Source: Scleromitrula shiraiana
Lineage: Eukaryota > Ascomycota > Leotiomycetes > Helotiales > Sclerotiniaceae
DNA length: 64,000 nt
Direction: 5' to 3'
Assembly: GCA_028455995.1 (NCBI GenBank)
Contig: JABELC010000002.1
Span: 3,534,001-3,598,000, forward strand
A program made the position numbers and the translations under genes. Below the pieces are notes generated by a model. The model did not search any database. It was not told the DNA's origin and saw only the letters and a list, made by a program, of their open reading frames with translations. Shown here piece after piece: positions 1 through 11,044 of this stretch (the stretch's first letter is position 1; every line of letters starts with the position of its first letter).

Positions 1-1088
1 CCAAACCAACAGCGTTACCTGCGTTGAGAATATATGCAGCACCTGTTGGACCTTTGGAATTGCTAGCTCTACCAAACTCTGCCGCAGATATCCTTTCTTT
101 GGAACCGGTGAACGAGTTTAGCCACATCGAATCCGATGTAATTTCAGAATCCACCCTTGTCGACGAAATCATCGAGGCCGTGTCAGATTCTGTCCTGCCG
201 AAGGAACTTGACTCGAGTTCTCACAGCCCGGAGATTATCATCGATTCATCCGACAAAAACTCTTCTTCCAGAAGTCCAGATTCGGTTATTTCTGGCGATG
301 AAGAAATTTTCCCGATAAATGGTACACCAAAGGTAACTCGTAGGAAGAGTGTTCGATTCTCACCAACCGTAGAGAAAACCACTTTTCTTCAATCAGAACC
401 GCCTAGCCCACAACTCGCAGGTGCAAGCATAGAAAGCACGGAAGAACAGCCGGAAGTGTCAGTCGAGGCTATTCTTGATGAAAATATGGTTATTGAGGAC
501 AAAGAGCATTTTCAGTTGACAATGGAAGAAGCTTTCTTTCTCTCATACGGTTTAGGAGCACTAACTGTTCTTGACCCTGTTACTAAGTCAGCAATATCTA
601 ATCAGGATTTATTTAGTCTTTTCAGAAAGTCTTCCTATTTTCCACCTGGCTCAAACTCTGGTTTGTCAACTGACGATCCATTCTTGATCTCTTATGTTGT
701 TTATCATCATTTCCGTTCCTTAGGTTGGGTTGTCCGAGGGGGAATAAAGTTTTCTGTTGACTTTATGCTCTACAATCGTGGACCAGTTTTCAGCCATGCT
801 GAATTTGCTGTGTTGATTCTTCCATCATACAGTGATCCCTACTGGTCCAGTGATCCGTTTTTACAAAACTATGTCAAGGGAAAGCAACAGCGTAGCTGGT
901 CTTGGATGCATTGTGTTAACAGAGTCATTACTCAAGTTAGAAAGACTTTGATTTTGGTCTACGTGGATGTTCCCGCACCAATTAATGCAAAAGTAGAGCA
1001 AGAAATTGGCGTCGATGGATTACTCGGGAAATATAAGGTGAGGGAAGTCGTTCTTAAACGCTGGTCTCCCAACCGCAGTCGGGATTGA
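1..1088 (+). CDS. tRNA-splicing endonuclease subunit Sen2, 5' part cut by window edge
   Basis: Catalytic subunit of the heterotetrameric tRNA-splicing endonuclease, which cuts the 5' splice site of intron-containing pre-tRNAs. The frame is open from base 3 with no convincing ATG, so the N-terminus lies outside the window. Residues follow in this order: an acidic Ser-rich linker, a basic RRKSVRFSPTVE segment seen in fungal Sen2, then the nuclease domain from about base 510 onward. The family's catalytic triad can be read: Tyr at 771-773 (LYNRGPVF), His at 795-797 (SHAEFAV) and Lys at 942-944 (QVRKTLILVYVDVP). No intron is visible in this part. The TGA at 1086-1088 ends it. The identification rests on the complete C-terminal domain and is firm; only the 5' end is missing. 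Confidence 0.9.
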   Translation, partial: KPTALPALRIYAAPVGPLELLALPNSAADILSLEPVNEFSHIESDVISESTLVDEIIEAVSDSVLPKELDSSSHSPEIIIDSSDKNSSSRSPDSVISGDEEIFPINGTPKVTRRKSVRFSPTVEKTTFLQSEPPSPQLAGASIESTEEQPEVSVEAILDENMVIEDKEHFQLTMEEAFFLSYGLGALTVLDPVTKSAISNQDLFSLFRKSSYFPPGSNSGLSTDDPFLISYVVYHHFRSLGWVVRGGIKFSVDFMLYNRGPVFSHAEFAVLILPSYSDPYWSSDPFLQNYVKGKQQRSWSWMHCVNRVITQVRKTLILVYVDVPAPINAKVEQEIGVDGLLGKYKVREVVLKRWSPNRSRD

Positions 1089-1581
1089 GGTTATGACCAA
1101 ATCTCAGTAGATATGTATTATATTAGATATTGAATACAACTGCTCTACTAAACTCATACCTATTAATCGTGCTTATATATCCTCTCATTGATTTATTATG
1201 TGATATTAACTCGAACACTATTAGCCAATGTCGAGCATGCGGATTAGGAACGTTACATTCAGCACCTGCCGGGGGAAATATGTTGTGTATGCATATCCAC
1301 TTATCAAAGTGGGGTGATTATCATCGTTGTACCCCTCGATTTATAGACGTATATCCTATCAGGATTTAAATTCCAGCACACCACCACGTCGCGAATGTAA
1401 CACAATGACTGCGATACCCAACCTCATTTATTGATTCAGTTCGGAGCTGTGGAAGGTTGGTTTCGAGGACAATCACCGACGTGCATTCGTTCCTGATCTT
1501 GTATAATATAATAGAGCCTATGTACCTTTCCGTAGCCATAATTATTCCAAATACTACACAAAGCGTCAACCATATCTTAAG
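1089..1581. other. Intergenic: Sen2 3' end to sugar-transporter promoter
   Basis: No convincing gene. Short open stretches lack recognisable protein sequence. The last 200 bases before the ATG at 1582 should contain the transporter promoter; no clear TATA box or operator was identified. Confidence 0.5.
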
Positions 1582-4500
1582 ATGACTGAAATGACGGAGA
1601 AATCAACGTATATATCGGGAATTGATCAAGATCAATCCAAACAATCTCGAATCCACAATGAACAACCTACACAAATAAAAAATGTCCAAAATGTTGCCTT
1701 AGCAGATGCCACCGCCAAACAAAAGCCCTCATTATGGACTCGTCGCATGTTTCAAGTATATCCCCTTCCCCATTCCATTACTCTCCCTCATCCACCTTCC
1801 CCACCTTCCCGTCCTCCCCTTTCCCTTCTTCCCTCCCATCAACTAACCCCTCCTTCTTTCCCTAAAACAGCTCTACCTAATCCTCTTCCTCGCCACCCTC
1901 AACGCCGCCGTAAACGGCTACGATGGAAGCGTCATGAGTTCCATTAATTCATATGCTCAGTATCGATCTTACTTTGGGTTTTCACTTACGGAGGGCACGC
2001 CGGCTACGGGTATTGTTTATGCAATTTTTACGATTGGAAATTTGGTGGGGGCTGGAGGGGCGGGACCGGCTGCTGATGTGAGTTGGATTGGTCTTTTCTT
2101 TTCTTTTCTTCTTGTAGTTTTTTGGTTGGGGGATTGGGGATTGGTCATTATTCTGGCGGAAGGGGTGAGTGGTGGGGAGGAAGAACGTCTATGAGAGAGA
2201 GAAAGATGAGGCTAGTTGACTAATCTCATGATGTAAACAGTGGAAAGGAAGAAGATGGGGAATGTTTCTCGGTGCTGCCGTCATCATCATAGGTGCAATC
2301 GTGCAAGCTACGAGTACAAACCTAGCGGCTTTCATGATTGGAAGATTTATGCTTGGTACATAATCCATCAATTCCATCTTTGCCTCCATTCATCAAAATC
2401 CCGGATTTGACAAATCTAAATCTGCTAGGTGTCGGGGCTGCCATGGGTCCAAGTAGTGCTCTACCCTAGTAAGTCTCTTAGCACAGTGCTTCCACCGAAG
2501 GAGACATGGAATTAATCATGGTAGTGTGAGTGAAATGGCTCATCCCTCGTTTCGAGGCGCTATGACGGGTGTTTATACTACGTTTTATTTCGTGGGTGCT
2601 ATTCCGGGTAGTTTTAGTAAGTGGCATATATGTTTGTTTTCATGATAATATAGTGACTTGCTACATTCAAGCTGATAGATTAATGTGTGAATAGTACCGT
2701 ATGGAACGAGTTATATTAGTGGGAGTCAGGCGTGGAGAATCCCTCTTTGGTTACAGATGATATTTTCGGGCGTTGTACTGGTGACGGTTTTGTTTTTGCC
2801 GGAGGTGCGTATGGTGATTTGATGTTTCTGAAGCAGTGGAAATATAAGAGTAAAGAGATTTGAAGAGTGGGTGAGTTAATATGCGAATAGAGCCCAAGAT
2901 GGTTAATAGCCAACGATCGACATGAGGAAGCACTTGCCATAATGGCCAAATACCACGGTGAAGGTAGAGATTTCCATTTCCTTTGCCCCGTCTTCTCCTC
3001 CAATTTTTTCGCGCCCTTCAATTAACACTTCCTTCCTAGGCAATCAAAATTCACCCATAGTGCAACTCTCACTCCGTGAAATGATGGAAGAGATTCCCCA
3101 AACTGGAGCTGATAAGCGATGGTGGGATTTCCGAGAACTTTTTGATACTAGGGAGGTTAGGTATCGCACTATGTTGACGGTTGCGATTGCGCTTTTTGGC
3201 CAGTGGACTGGTAATGGTATGTTTGTTTGTTTTGTTTGTTCTTGGGGTTATTTTCTGGGTATGCAAAGGGGGAATTGAGGGAAGATGGGAGTCAGAGAGG
3301 AGAAAACAAATACTAATATCGTGTGGAGGTCCTGTAAGTTACTATTATCCGCAAATGCTAGCCGGCGCCGGAATAGAAGATAATCACACCCAACTACTTC
3401 TTGTAAGCCCCCTCAAGCCCACCACACCTCTCCGCACCACTAACCCCCCCCTCTCACCCCCAGCAAGGAATCCAATCCCTCATCTCATTCATCGGCGCCC
3501 TCCTCGGCGCAGCCTACACCGACACTTGGGGTCGTCGTCCCCAACTCCTAACATCCACATTGCTAATCTCCCTCCTCTTCCTCATAATCCTTGTTCTCAA
3601 CGCTATCAACACAACCACCACCCTCGATCCTGTTACGAACTTGAAAGTCACTGTTGCGAAATCAGGGGCTACTTCTCGAGCGGAGATCGCCATGATATTC
3701 ATATTTTCGTTTGTTTTTGCGGTGGGATGGACGCCAATGCAGGGTTTGTATGCGGTGGAGGTTTTGAGATATGAGAGGTTAGTTTGTTTTTTATTTGTGT
3801 CATAGTTGAGCCCTTTCAGACATCTCTATCATAGCACTTACTAAAATGCCGATTGCTCACCCAGTCGAGCGAAAGGCATGGCGCTCTACACGCTGGTGGG
3901 AAATATAGCAAGTTTCTACAATACATTTGTAACGGGTATTGCATTCAGCGGAGCGGGGTGGAAATACTATTACTTGTGAGGATTTTCTTCTTTCTCGTCG
4001 GAAGTGTTTGGAGTGGTGGCGGAAAAGTTGTAGTTGAGGTGTGGAGAAATGGGTGACTAACTTGTTTTTTGTTCATAGATTTGTATTCTGGGATTTGCTT
4101 GAGGCGGCGTTTATATATGTAAATTTCCCTTTCCTTCCACTCTTATTCTGTCTTTCCCCCTTTTCCCTTCTCCCCCCCCTCATACTCACATATTCCTCTT
4201 TATCTCTTTCACCCCCATTCCTCTATCACCGACTAACCTCACCACCCCCACAAATCTAGTTCTTCTTCGTAGAAACCAAAGGGCGAACAGTAAGTGCCCA
4301 TTCATCCCATCCATCCATCCTCCCTCATAAACTCACTAACACCCCTTTTCCCCCAGCTCGAAGAACTTACCGAGATATTCAACGCCGCGAAACCAGTCAA
4401 ATATTCATTGCAGAAATCAGAAGTAGTAATTCATGGTAATGAGGGAGTTACGGAGGTTTTGGAGAAGGACAAGCACAGGGAGGGGGAGGAGATGGGTTGA
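1582..4500 (+). CDS. MFS sugar transporter (hexose/lactose permease type), 14 exons
   Basis: Predicted plasma-membrane sugar/H+ symporter of about 566 residues with 12 transmembrane helices. The splice model is exons 1582-1755, 1871-2077, 2241-2355, 2429-2468, 2525-2616, 2695-2804, 2891-2963, 3040-3216, 3329-3402, 3464-3777, 3865-3975, 4079-4118, 4260-4289 and 4357-4500. All junctions are GT..AG and keep frame (1701 nt). Sugar-porter signatures are visible in order: NGYDGSVMSSI in helix 1, WKGRRWGM after helix 2, EMAHPSFRG after helix 4, PYGTSYISGSQAWRIP in helix 6, YYYPQMLAGAGI in helix 7, TWGRRPQ between helices 8 and 9, ESRAKGM before helix 11, and VETKGRT at the end of helix 12. The length is normal for the family. 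The substrate cannot be told from sequence; lactose/cellobiose-permease-like members are the closest impression. The exon density is unusually high for its size. Confidence 0.9.
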
Positions 4501-4794
4501 GTTGGGGAGATTGTGGCTGGATAGATGAGCGAGGGAGAGAATAGGTCAGTGGGTGGATGAAGAAGAAGTGCTTAAGTGGGCTATTATTGTAACTGGTTCT
4601 GGTGTTCGGCAAAAACTAGGTGTGAGGCCGGGGATAGTTTGGCTAAGAGCACTTAATCTAATAATGATCACTTTTCGTTTCATGTATGATTTAGTTTCTG
4701 AAAATTGTGCAGTATCTCGAGACACTGTGAACCTTTGTCAAATAGTGCGAACATAAAGAGAATCTCCCTCCCAAAACGTGAAATGTTGAGTATA

Positions 4795-6477
4795 TCATGT
4801 TATTCCTGCTCCATCTAAATCTATATGCTTTAGTAATCTCAAATTGAGCCACTCTTCTAATGCATCTCCGTTCCCAAGAATTTGAATCTCTGCCTTTTTA
4901 TTCATCATTAACATAACTTGAAGTTCTCGCCTCCATTCCTCTTCTATCCCAGCATCTTGATATAAATCTCTTTCTAACATCCCAGTCGCCAATCGCCGGT
5001 CACGTTTTGTTAACCTAAGTATACCTTCATTAGTTTCTCCTCCTTGCATCATATCTTGACTCCGTAGCCCAAGCCATTGCATGGATGGAACTGTAAGATC
5101 TTCGTTTTCATGAGCGAGATTGATTGAACCGTATTTGTAGGTTGACATTATACCAATACCATCAGGATCAAAGTCTACCAAGGCAAAAATGGGTATTTCT
5201 AGGTGAAGCTGCGACAGAAAGTGTAAAAATTGTCGGCTTTGTATATCCGGATAACCTTTAGCCTATAAATGTCAGCTTGTGCAATTATCGTGAGAGAAGA
5301 AAATATACTGTGATCAATATTCCTTTTCCAGCAAGTGAGGATTCCCAATAGCCATTGGTAGCCAATGTCCGAAATGTTGCCTGTATGCAATCAATAACTG
5401 TAAAGACATCTGTGAACACCTGTGCTTTTACCTCCTTCTCGATCACAAGGATCCATCTGACATCCAGGAGATCGATTGCATCCAGATCTTTCACAGCAGG
5501 AACCAATTGTGACTTTATGTGTATTAGCGTCGAAATTGTTAGTCAAGCTAAGTTAACTTACGTCCCCAATTAATGAATAATCTATTGCCAAACCATCTTT
5601 CCTCCTGACGATGAATGAACCACAAACCAACCCTTTCGCGGCAGCCACCTGGATTCGAGTAAATTTTGGGGAATGATGTATTCAGGCGGGAGATACTGAC
5701 TACATTCAGGGAATCTCGCTTTAATCCAAAAGTACGAGCGATGTCATCTACGTATCGATCGACGACTGCTTGCTCAACGAAAAGCTCCGGATCTCTATAA
5801 TAAATATCCCTGATTGGCCGTTAGCAGATACAATGAACACGAGATTCCTAAGAGAAAATAGATTTGTAGTATAATAAATTGATGGTGTGCGAGACGGATG
5901 ATGTGGAACGGCTCCAAGGGTTTTGGAGGTAGACAAACCTCTTCGTAATAATGTTACCAGAAACCAGTGCTTCATGGCAAAGTTCCAGTATCCGCAGCAA
6001 GGCAGCTAGAGTGATATCAGAAGAGATCATGGAAACAAGCTCTACAGACTCACTGAACTTCCACGCTTCTTTTGGCGAAGAATTTGGAAAAGTAATGCTT
6101 CGAGTCTTCGGGTTAGGTTCAACCGCTCCTTGAGCTTCAGCCTGAAGCCGAGATGTGCGACATTTCAAACGAATTATGAGTCGTTTCTTTTTTTCAAGAA
6201 GACAATCTTTCATTGCTTCAATCATCTCATCAATTTTGGTAATTGCAAGGCCTGCTTGATACGATGACGGAGAAGGCTCTCTAGATTTAGTATATTCATC
6301 CCGGGTGGAGTCCAATGATATATGATCATTGTTCAGATCAACGTGATAAGTCTTTGCGGGATTGCATTCAGGTGTGCTCCATTCACTGCTATTTATTAGT
6401 TTGCTGTGGGGTAATTTGCGTAGAAATTGTGTAGATGGCCCTTCAATCAATAACTCAGACAGAAGGTCAAGATCCAT
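4795..6477 (-). CDS. spo11: Meiotic recombination protein Spo11 (topoisomerase VI A-like)
   Basis: Makes the programmed DNA double-strand breaks that start meiotic recombination, by transesterification through a tyrosine. Exons read on the minus strand are 5939-6477, 5704-5809, 5562-5648, 5432-5512, 5309-5380 and 4795-5262 (about 450 residues). The winged-helix part carries the catalytic tyrosine in RDIYYRDPELF (second Tyr, about residue 184). The Toprim part shows the metal-binding Glu in WILVIEKE and the Asp cluster in VDFDPDG (325-329). KGLVCGSF and the ILITAKGYPDIQSRQF block are also typical. The ATG at 6477 is the first in frame. The frame stays open to 6552 without an ATG, behind a pyrimidine-rich stretch ending in AG, so an upstream first exon is possible. 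The 51-nt intron 5381-5431 is a multiple of three without a stop. Divergently transcribed from the oxidosqualene cyclase gene. Confidence 0.9.
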
Positions 6478-6911
6478 GGCATGAATATCTGGTGGTTTGT
6501 CAAATAACTGGTCATCTTTCGAAAATTTTGCTGCGAGATGCACGATTCTCACAGGAATGAATTTGTATAAGAAAAAAAATTATTCAGGAATTAAAAATTT
6601 CAATATTACTCAGTATTGTGATTGAAAAGTCATGCCGTGAATGGAGGAGAAGCAGAGAGGAGAGCTCAAGCTTGAGTGGGGCACGCTAAAATCGGATCTT
6701 CCCGAAATACATGATGGCTCAGATGGTACCTGAATTTCATCTCACCGCAATCAATAATGCCACTCATCAACCATATCAACCATATCAATCAGTATTTAAC
6801 CAGTATTTAACCCCTCAAAGTAATTCAATATTTCGATAATGAGATAAAAACAGAAGTGGAGTAGAAGATAACAGATTCAGGAATTCGAAACGCAGACTTC
6901 TAATTCTCACA
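6478..6911. promoter_or_regulatory. Divergent promoter region between spo11 and oxidosqualene cyclase
   Basis: Head-to-head intergenic space of about 360-430 bases. It contains a tandemly repeated word (CAACCATAT at about 6769-6786 and CAGTATTTAACC at about 6791-6812). No known operator was recognised. The minus-strand side may include an unannotated first exon of spo11. Confidence 0.4.
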
Positions 6912-9284
6912 ATGGTTCGCACTGTCATTAATGAAGTCTCGGACTTTGAAGTAAACAAAAGTAAATTGGGGGAGAAGAGGTCATTCAATTCAACAACAAC
7001 AGAAAGTATACAATCTGCAAAACGGCCAAAGTTACAAGAACGTACGGATTATACTCGATGGCGATTGTTGGATGAGAAAGGTAGGCAAACATGGCATTAT
7101 CTTGAGGATGATGATGATGTCAAAGAATGGCCTCAAACAACCGCGGACAAGTACTTCCTTGGGCTTCCAACTGTATGAAATGTTCCACCTGCCCTTTGAT
7201 GATTACTGATTTTCGAGAAGAATCTACCCGAACTTTCAAAAGCCCGAACTCCTCTAGATTCAGTCAACAATTGTCTCGAATTTTTTCAACATTTGCAGCT
7301 CCCTCCAGGCAACTGGGGTTGTGAATATGGTGGACCTATGTTCTTACTGCCCGGTCTGGTCATCACTTGGACGGTTACAGAAACGCCAATTCCTAATCAT
7401 ATCGCTACCGAAATTAAGAACTATCTTTTTGCGCGGGCACATCCTGAAGACGGAGGTTGGGGATTACACATCGAGGGAGAGAGTACCGTTTTTGGCACGG
7501 CCATGAATTACACAACTCTCCGTTTGGTTGGCGCTAGTGAAGAAGATGAACGGATGATTAAAGCTAGAGGGACATTGCATAAACTTGGTGGTGCTAAGAA
7601 TGGACCGCACTGGGCAAAATTCTGGCTTAGTGTACTCGGTGTATGTCAATGGGATATTGTTAATCCCGTTCCGCCAGAATTTTGGCTTTTACCAGATTGG
7701 GTGCCTTTTGCTCCATGGAGATGGTGGATTCACATGCGTCAGGTATATGCGCCAATGTCGTTCATTTGGTCAAAGCGATTCACATATAAAACTACGCCAA
7801 TCGTCGAACAGCTACGTCAGGAACTCTTTGTAGAGCCGTATGAATCTATAAACTGGGCAGGCAATCGTAATAGTATTCATCCCAAGGACAACTATCATCC
7901 GAAGTCGTGGCTTCTTAACACTGCAAACTGGTTGCTTGTTAATATTTGGAATCCATATCTCAGAACCGATGCTCTAGTAAAGACAGCGGAAGATTGGGTT
8001 TTTAAACTGATACAAATGGAAGACAAAAATACAGATTTCTCGAACTTGGGTCCTGTGAACGCAGTTATGAACTTTCTTGCATGTTATGTTCGAGAGGGTC
8101 CTAAAGCTTACTCGGTACAAAGACATCGAGAACGAATAGCTGATTTCATGTGGGTTAAGGATGAAGGTATGCTAATGAATGGAACGAACGGAGTTCAATG
8201 CTGGGATACTGCATTTTTAATCCAAGCTGTTATGGATGCAGGTCTCGCGGAAGACCCAAGGTGGCGGCCAATGTTAACGAAAGCTTTGGAATTTCTTGAG
8301 GATCAGCAGATTCGAGAGAATGTTGATGATCAGGATATTTGCTATCGGCAACAACGAAAGGGAGCTTGGGCTTTCAGTAACAAAGACCAAGGCTATGCTG
8401 TTAGCGACTGTATTTCCGAAGCATTGAAAGCCGTTATCCTCCTACAGAGAACGCCTGGCTATCCCACTTTGTTGGAAGATCAACGAATCTTTGATGCTAT
8501 CGATACAATTCTTACATACCAAAATGAATCCGGCGGCTGCGCATCTTATGAGCCTACTCGTGGATCTGAGAAGTTAGAAATACTGAATGCTGCCGAAGTT
8601 TTCGGTAGAATCATGATCGAATATGACTACCCCGAATGTACGACTGCTGTTGTCACAGCTTTATCGCTGTTTACAAAATATTATCCAGATTATCGTAAGG
8701 ATGAAATCAAGGCGTTCAAGGGTAGAGCCATTGAATACATTCGAAAAGCACAATATCAGAATGGCAGCTGGTATGGTAGCTGGGGCATTTGTTTCACATA
8801 TGCGGGAATGTTTGCCTTGGAAAGTCTTGCTAGTATTGGTGAGACATACGAAAACAGTGAGCATGTACGAAAGGGTTGTGATTTCTTCATTTCGAAACAA
8901 AGAAGTGATGGTGGATGGTCTGAAAGCTACAAAGTATGTACTCGATCTAACAGTTATGATGTCATATTCTTGAACGCACTAACAAGAAAACAGTCCTGTG
9001 AGGAAGCTGTCTATATCGAACACCCATCTGGTTCTCAAGTGGTGCAAACAGCTTGGGCTTGTATCGCATTGCTTGAAGCCAACTATCCTGATCGTGCACC
9101 CATCGAGAAAGGCTTGAAACTTATCATGAGTAGACAGCAAGCAAATGGAGAGTGGCTACAAGAAGCTATTGAAGGAGTTTTTAATAAAAGTTGCATGATC
9201 TCATATCCTAACTACAAGTTCATTTTCCCAATGAAAGCTTTAGGGATGTTCGCAAAGAAATATGGCGATATCAAGCTGCTATGA
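6912..9284 (+). CDS. Oxidosqualene cyclase, lanosterol synthase (ERG7) type, with altered DCTAE motif
   Basis: Cyclises 2,3-oxidosqualene to a sterol or triterpene at the ER/lipid droplet; the family includes the ergosterol enzyme Erg7. Exons are 6912-7172, about 7221-8933 and 8994-9284 (about 754 residues, normal length). The first intron ends at AAG (7220) or GAG (7217); both keep frame, differing by one codon. The N-terminal DYTRWRLLDEKGRQTW block, NWGCEYGGPMFLLPG, WRWWIHMRQVYAPMS (Trp255/His258), GSWYGSWGICFTYAG and several QW-type repeats (DGGWSESYK, QVVQTAWACIALLEANYPD) match fungal cyclases. The catalytic-acid motif reads VSDCISE (Asp483): the protonating Asp and its Cys partner remain, but the normally conserved Thr-Ala is Ile-Ser. 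The last intron (8934-8993, 60 nt, CTAAC branch site) is a stop-free multiple of three. Family assignment is firm; whether the product is lanosterol is open. Confidence 0.92.
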
Positions 9285-9732
9285 CGAAAGGTTTGAGGTA
9301 ATAGGTAGATTGGCTTGTTGGCTGCATCTTATAGAATAATATAATATTAATGTAATCAGAATAATTGACATAGTAAAATACAGCAACCCTAACCCTAAGT
9401 GTGCTATTTTGTCCTGAATCTATTACCTTTTGAATTATGATATCATCTAATTCTAGCCGAGTCTATATATGTAGCCCTAAGGCTAATAGGACCGGTTGAT
9501 TCTAGAAGCCCAAGCCTGGTAATTTGTGGGGTAATAGCATGTGCAACTAGGCGCTGATTGGATAGAATTACAGCACTAATGACGAGGCTGAACTTTCCAA
9601 CAGAACGCCGTCATCTTAGATTCTGGAAATATTTAGAATAAAATCTGTCCCAACTTTCTACCTTTCTCATCTTCCCCACGAAAACTTCCTTGACACTTCG
9701 AACGGAGAAAATATCTTACATTAAGAATCAAA
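9285..9732. other. Intergenic: cyclase 3' UTR and Sgt1 promoter
   Basis: Holds the cyclase 3' end and the Sgt1 upstream region. At about 9385-9398 there are two units of CCCTAA, the fungal telomere hexamer, too few to be more than a curiosity. No gene seen. Confidence 0.5.
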
Positions 9733-11044
9733 ATGGCTGCTCAAGCTGCTCTTGCAGCAACTGCGATCGACAATGGAGATTACCTCGCTGCGGTCGATTA
9801 TCTCACAACAGCGCTCTCACAAAATCCAGCCTCTCCTCAATACCTCATCCTTCGATCTACCGCCTACCACCGGATACCAAAGCATAAGGAAGCTCTCGCA
9901 GATGCCGAAAGTGCCGTAATCGCCGCATGCAATCGTGCTCGTCGTGAGTTGATTGCTACCGCTCAATTTCGTCGTGGTGTTGCCCTTCATGGTTTGGGAA
10001 GATTTGGTGATGCGAGGTTGTGCTTTAATTGGTGCAGACAGAAAAATGAAAAGGAAAAGGGTCTAGGAATGTGGCAGATGAAGGTTAAATCTGATTATGA
10101 TAGGGCTGGTGGTGAGGAGGCTGATTGTAATAAATGTACTGTGAAGGAAATTCCGGACAAGAATACATCTGCGGCGCCAAATGAGAAGGTTGATGCAAAG
10201 AAGCCGGAAGTTGCTGATATCACTAAAGCTCCTGTTACTGCTACAACTACCCCGAAGGAAAAGATCAGACATGAGTAAGTATTGGTGCTATCTCACTGTA
10301 TTTCGAAATTTACGAAATCCAACTAATCAACTCGCTACAGATGGTTCCAATCCAACTCCAAAGTCACCATCACAATCTTCGCGAAAGGTGTTGCTAAAGA
10401 GAGTGCTCAAATCAAGATCAAAGAAGGAGAAGTAAGTTTGCATTTCGTAAATTAGAAACATCTGGTCTAATCTATCATAGGTTGAAGTTTCATTTCCTGT
10501 TGGATCTTCCGGAACTACATATGATTTAACAGCCTCGCCACTATTTGCACAAATCGATCCTTCCCAGAGTAAATTTAATATCACACCCAGCAAAATTGAA
10601 ATTGAGTTATACAAATCCAAGCAAGGACTCAAATGGGGATCCTTGGAAGGAACCGAGCCCATCACCAGTACCTCCAGCGAAGAGAAATCCCCAATCCCAG
10701 CAGCAATTTCCAACCCCACCGCCAACAAAGCTCCCTCCTACCCAACATCATCTCGCAACGGTCCCAAAGACTGGGATGCAGTTGCTTCCACAGCTCTCAG
10801 GGCCGAAAAGAAAGATGGTGACAAATCCGGCGCTGGAAATGACGACGACGATGACATGGAGGGCGACGCAATGGATAGTTTCTTCAAGAAGCTCTACAAA
10901 GACGCAGATCCAGATACCAGAAGAGCTATGATGAAGAGTTACCAGGAGAGTAATGGTACAGCATTGAGCACTAACTGGCAAGATGTTAAAAAGGGACCGG
11001 TTGAGACTAAGCCACCTGAGGGATTGGAGGCTAAGAAGTGGTAA
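9733..11044 (+). CDS. sgt1: Sgt1 co-chaperone (TPR-CS-SGS protein)
   Basis: Hsp90 co-chaperone acting with Skp1/SCF ubiquitin ligases and in kinetochore assembly. Exons are 9733-10274, 10341-10431 and 10481-11044 (398 residues). Residues 1 to about 115 form a TPR region (repeats beginning GDYLAAVDYLTTALSQNP and HKEALADAESAV). A charged linker follows. A CS domain begins at WFQSNSKVTITIFAKGVAKE and runs on through IKIKEGE and VEVSFPVG to about residue 275. The C-terminal SGS domain contains GPKDWDAVAS, MDSFFKKLYKDADPDTRRAMMKSYQESNGTALSTNW and a final GLEAKKW (shown here as separate family blocks). Domain order and length match fungal Sgt1 exactly, so the call is firm. Both introns have canonical GTAAGT donors. 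Confidence 0.95.

Noticed and set aside
2189..2389. Possible frameshift between exons 2 and 3 of the sugar transporter
   Set aside because: On careful reading the exon starts TGG AAA GGA AGA AGA and joins in phase (D-WKGRRWGM), so the transporter is intact.
9385..9398. Telomere-like CCCTAA repeats
   Set aside because: Only two units, in a 3' UTR position inside ordinary gene-rich DNA; no evidence of a telomere or fusion site.
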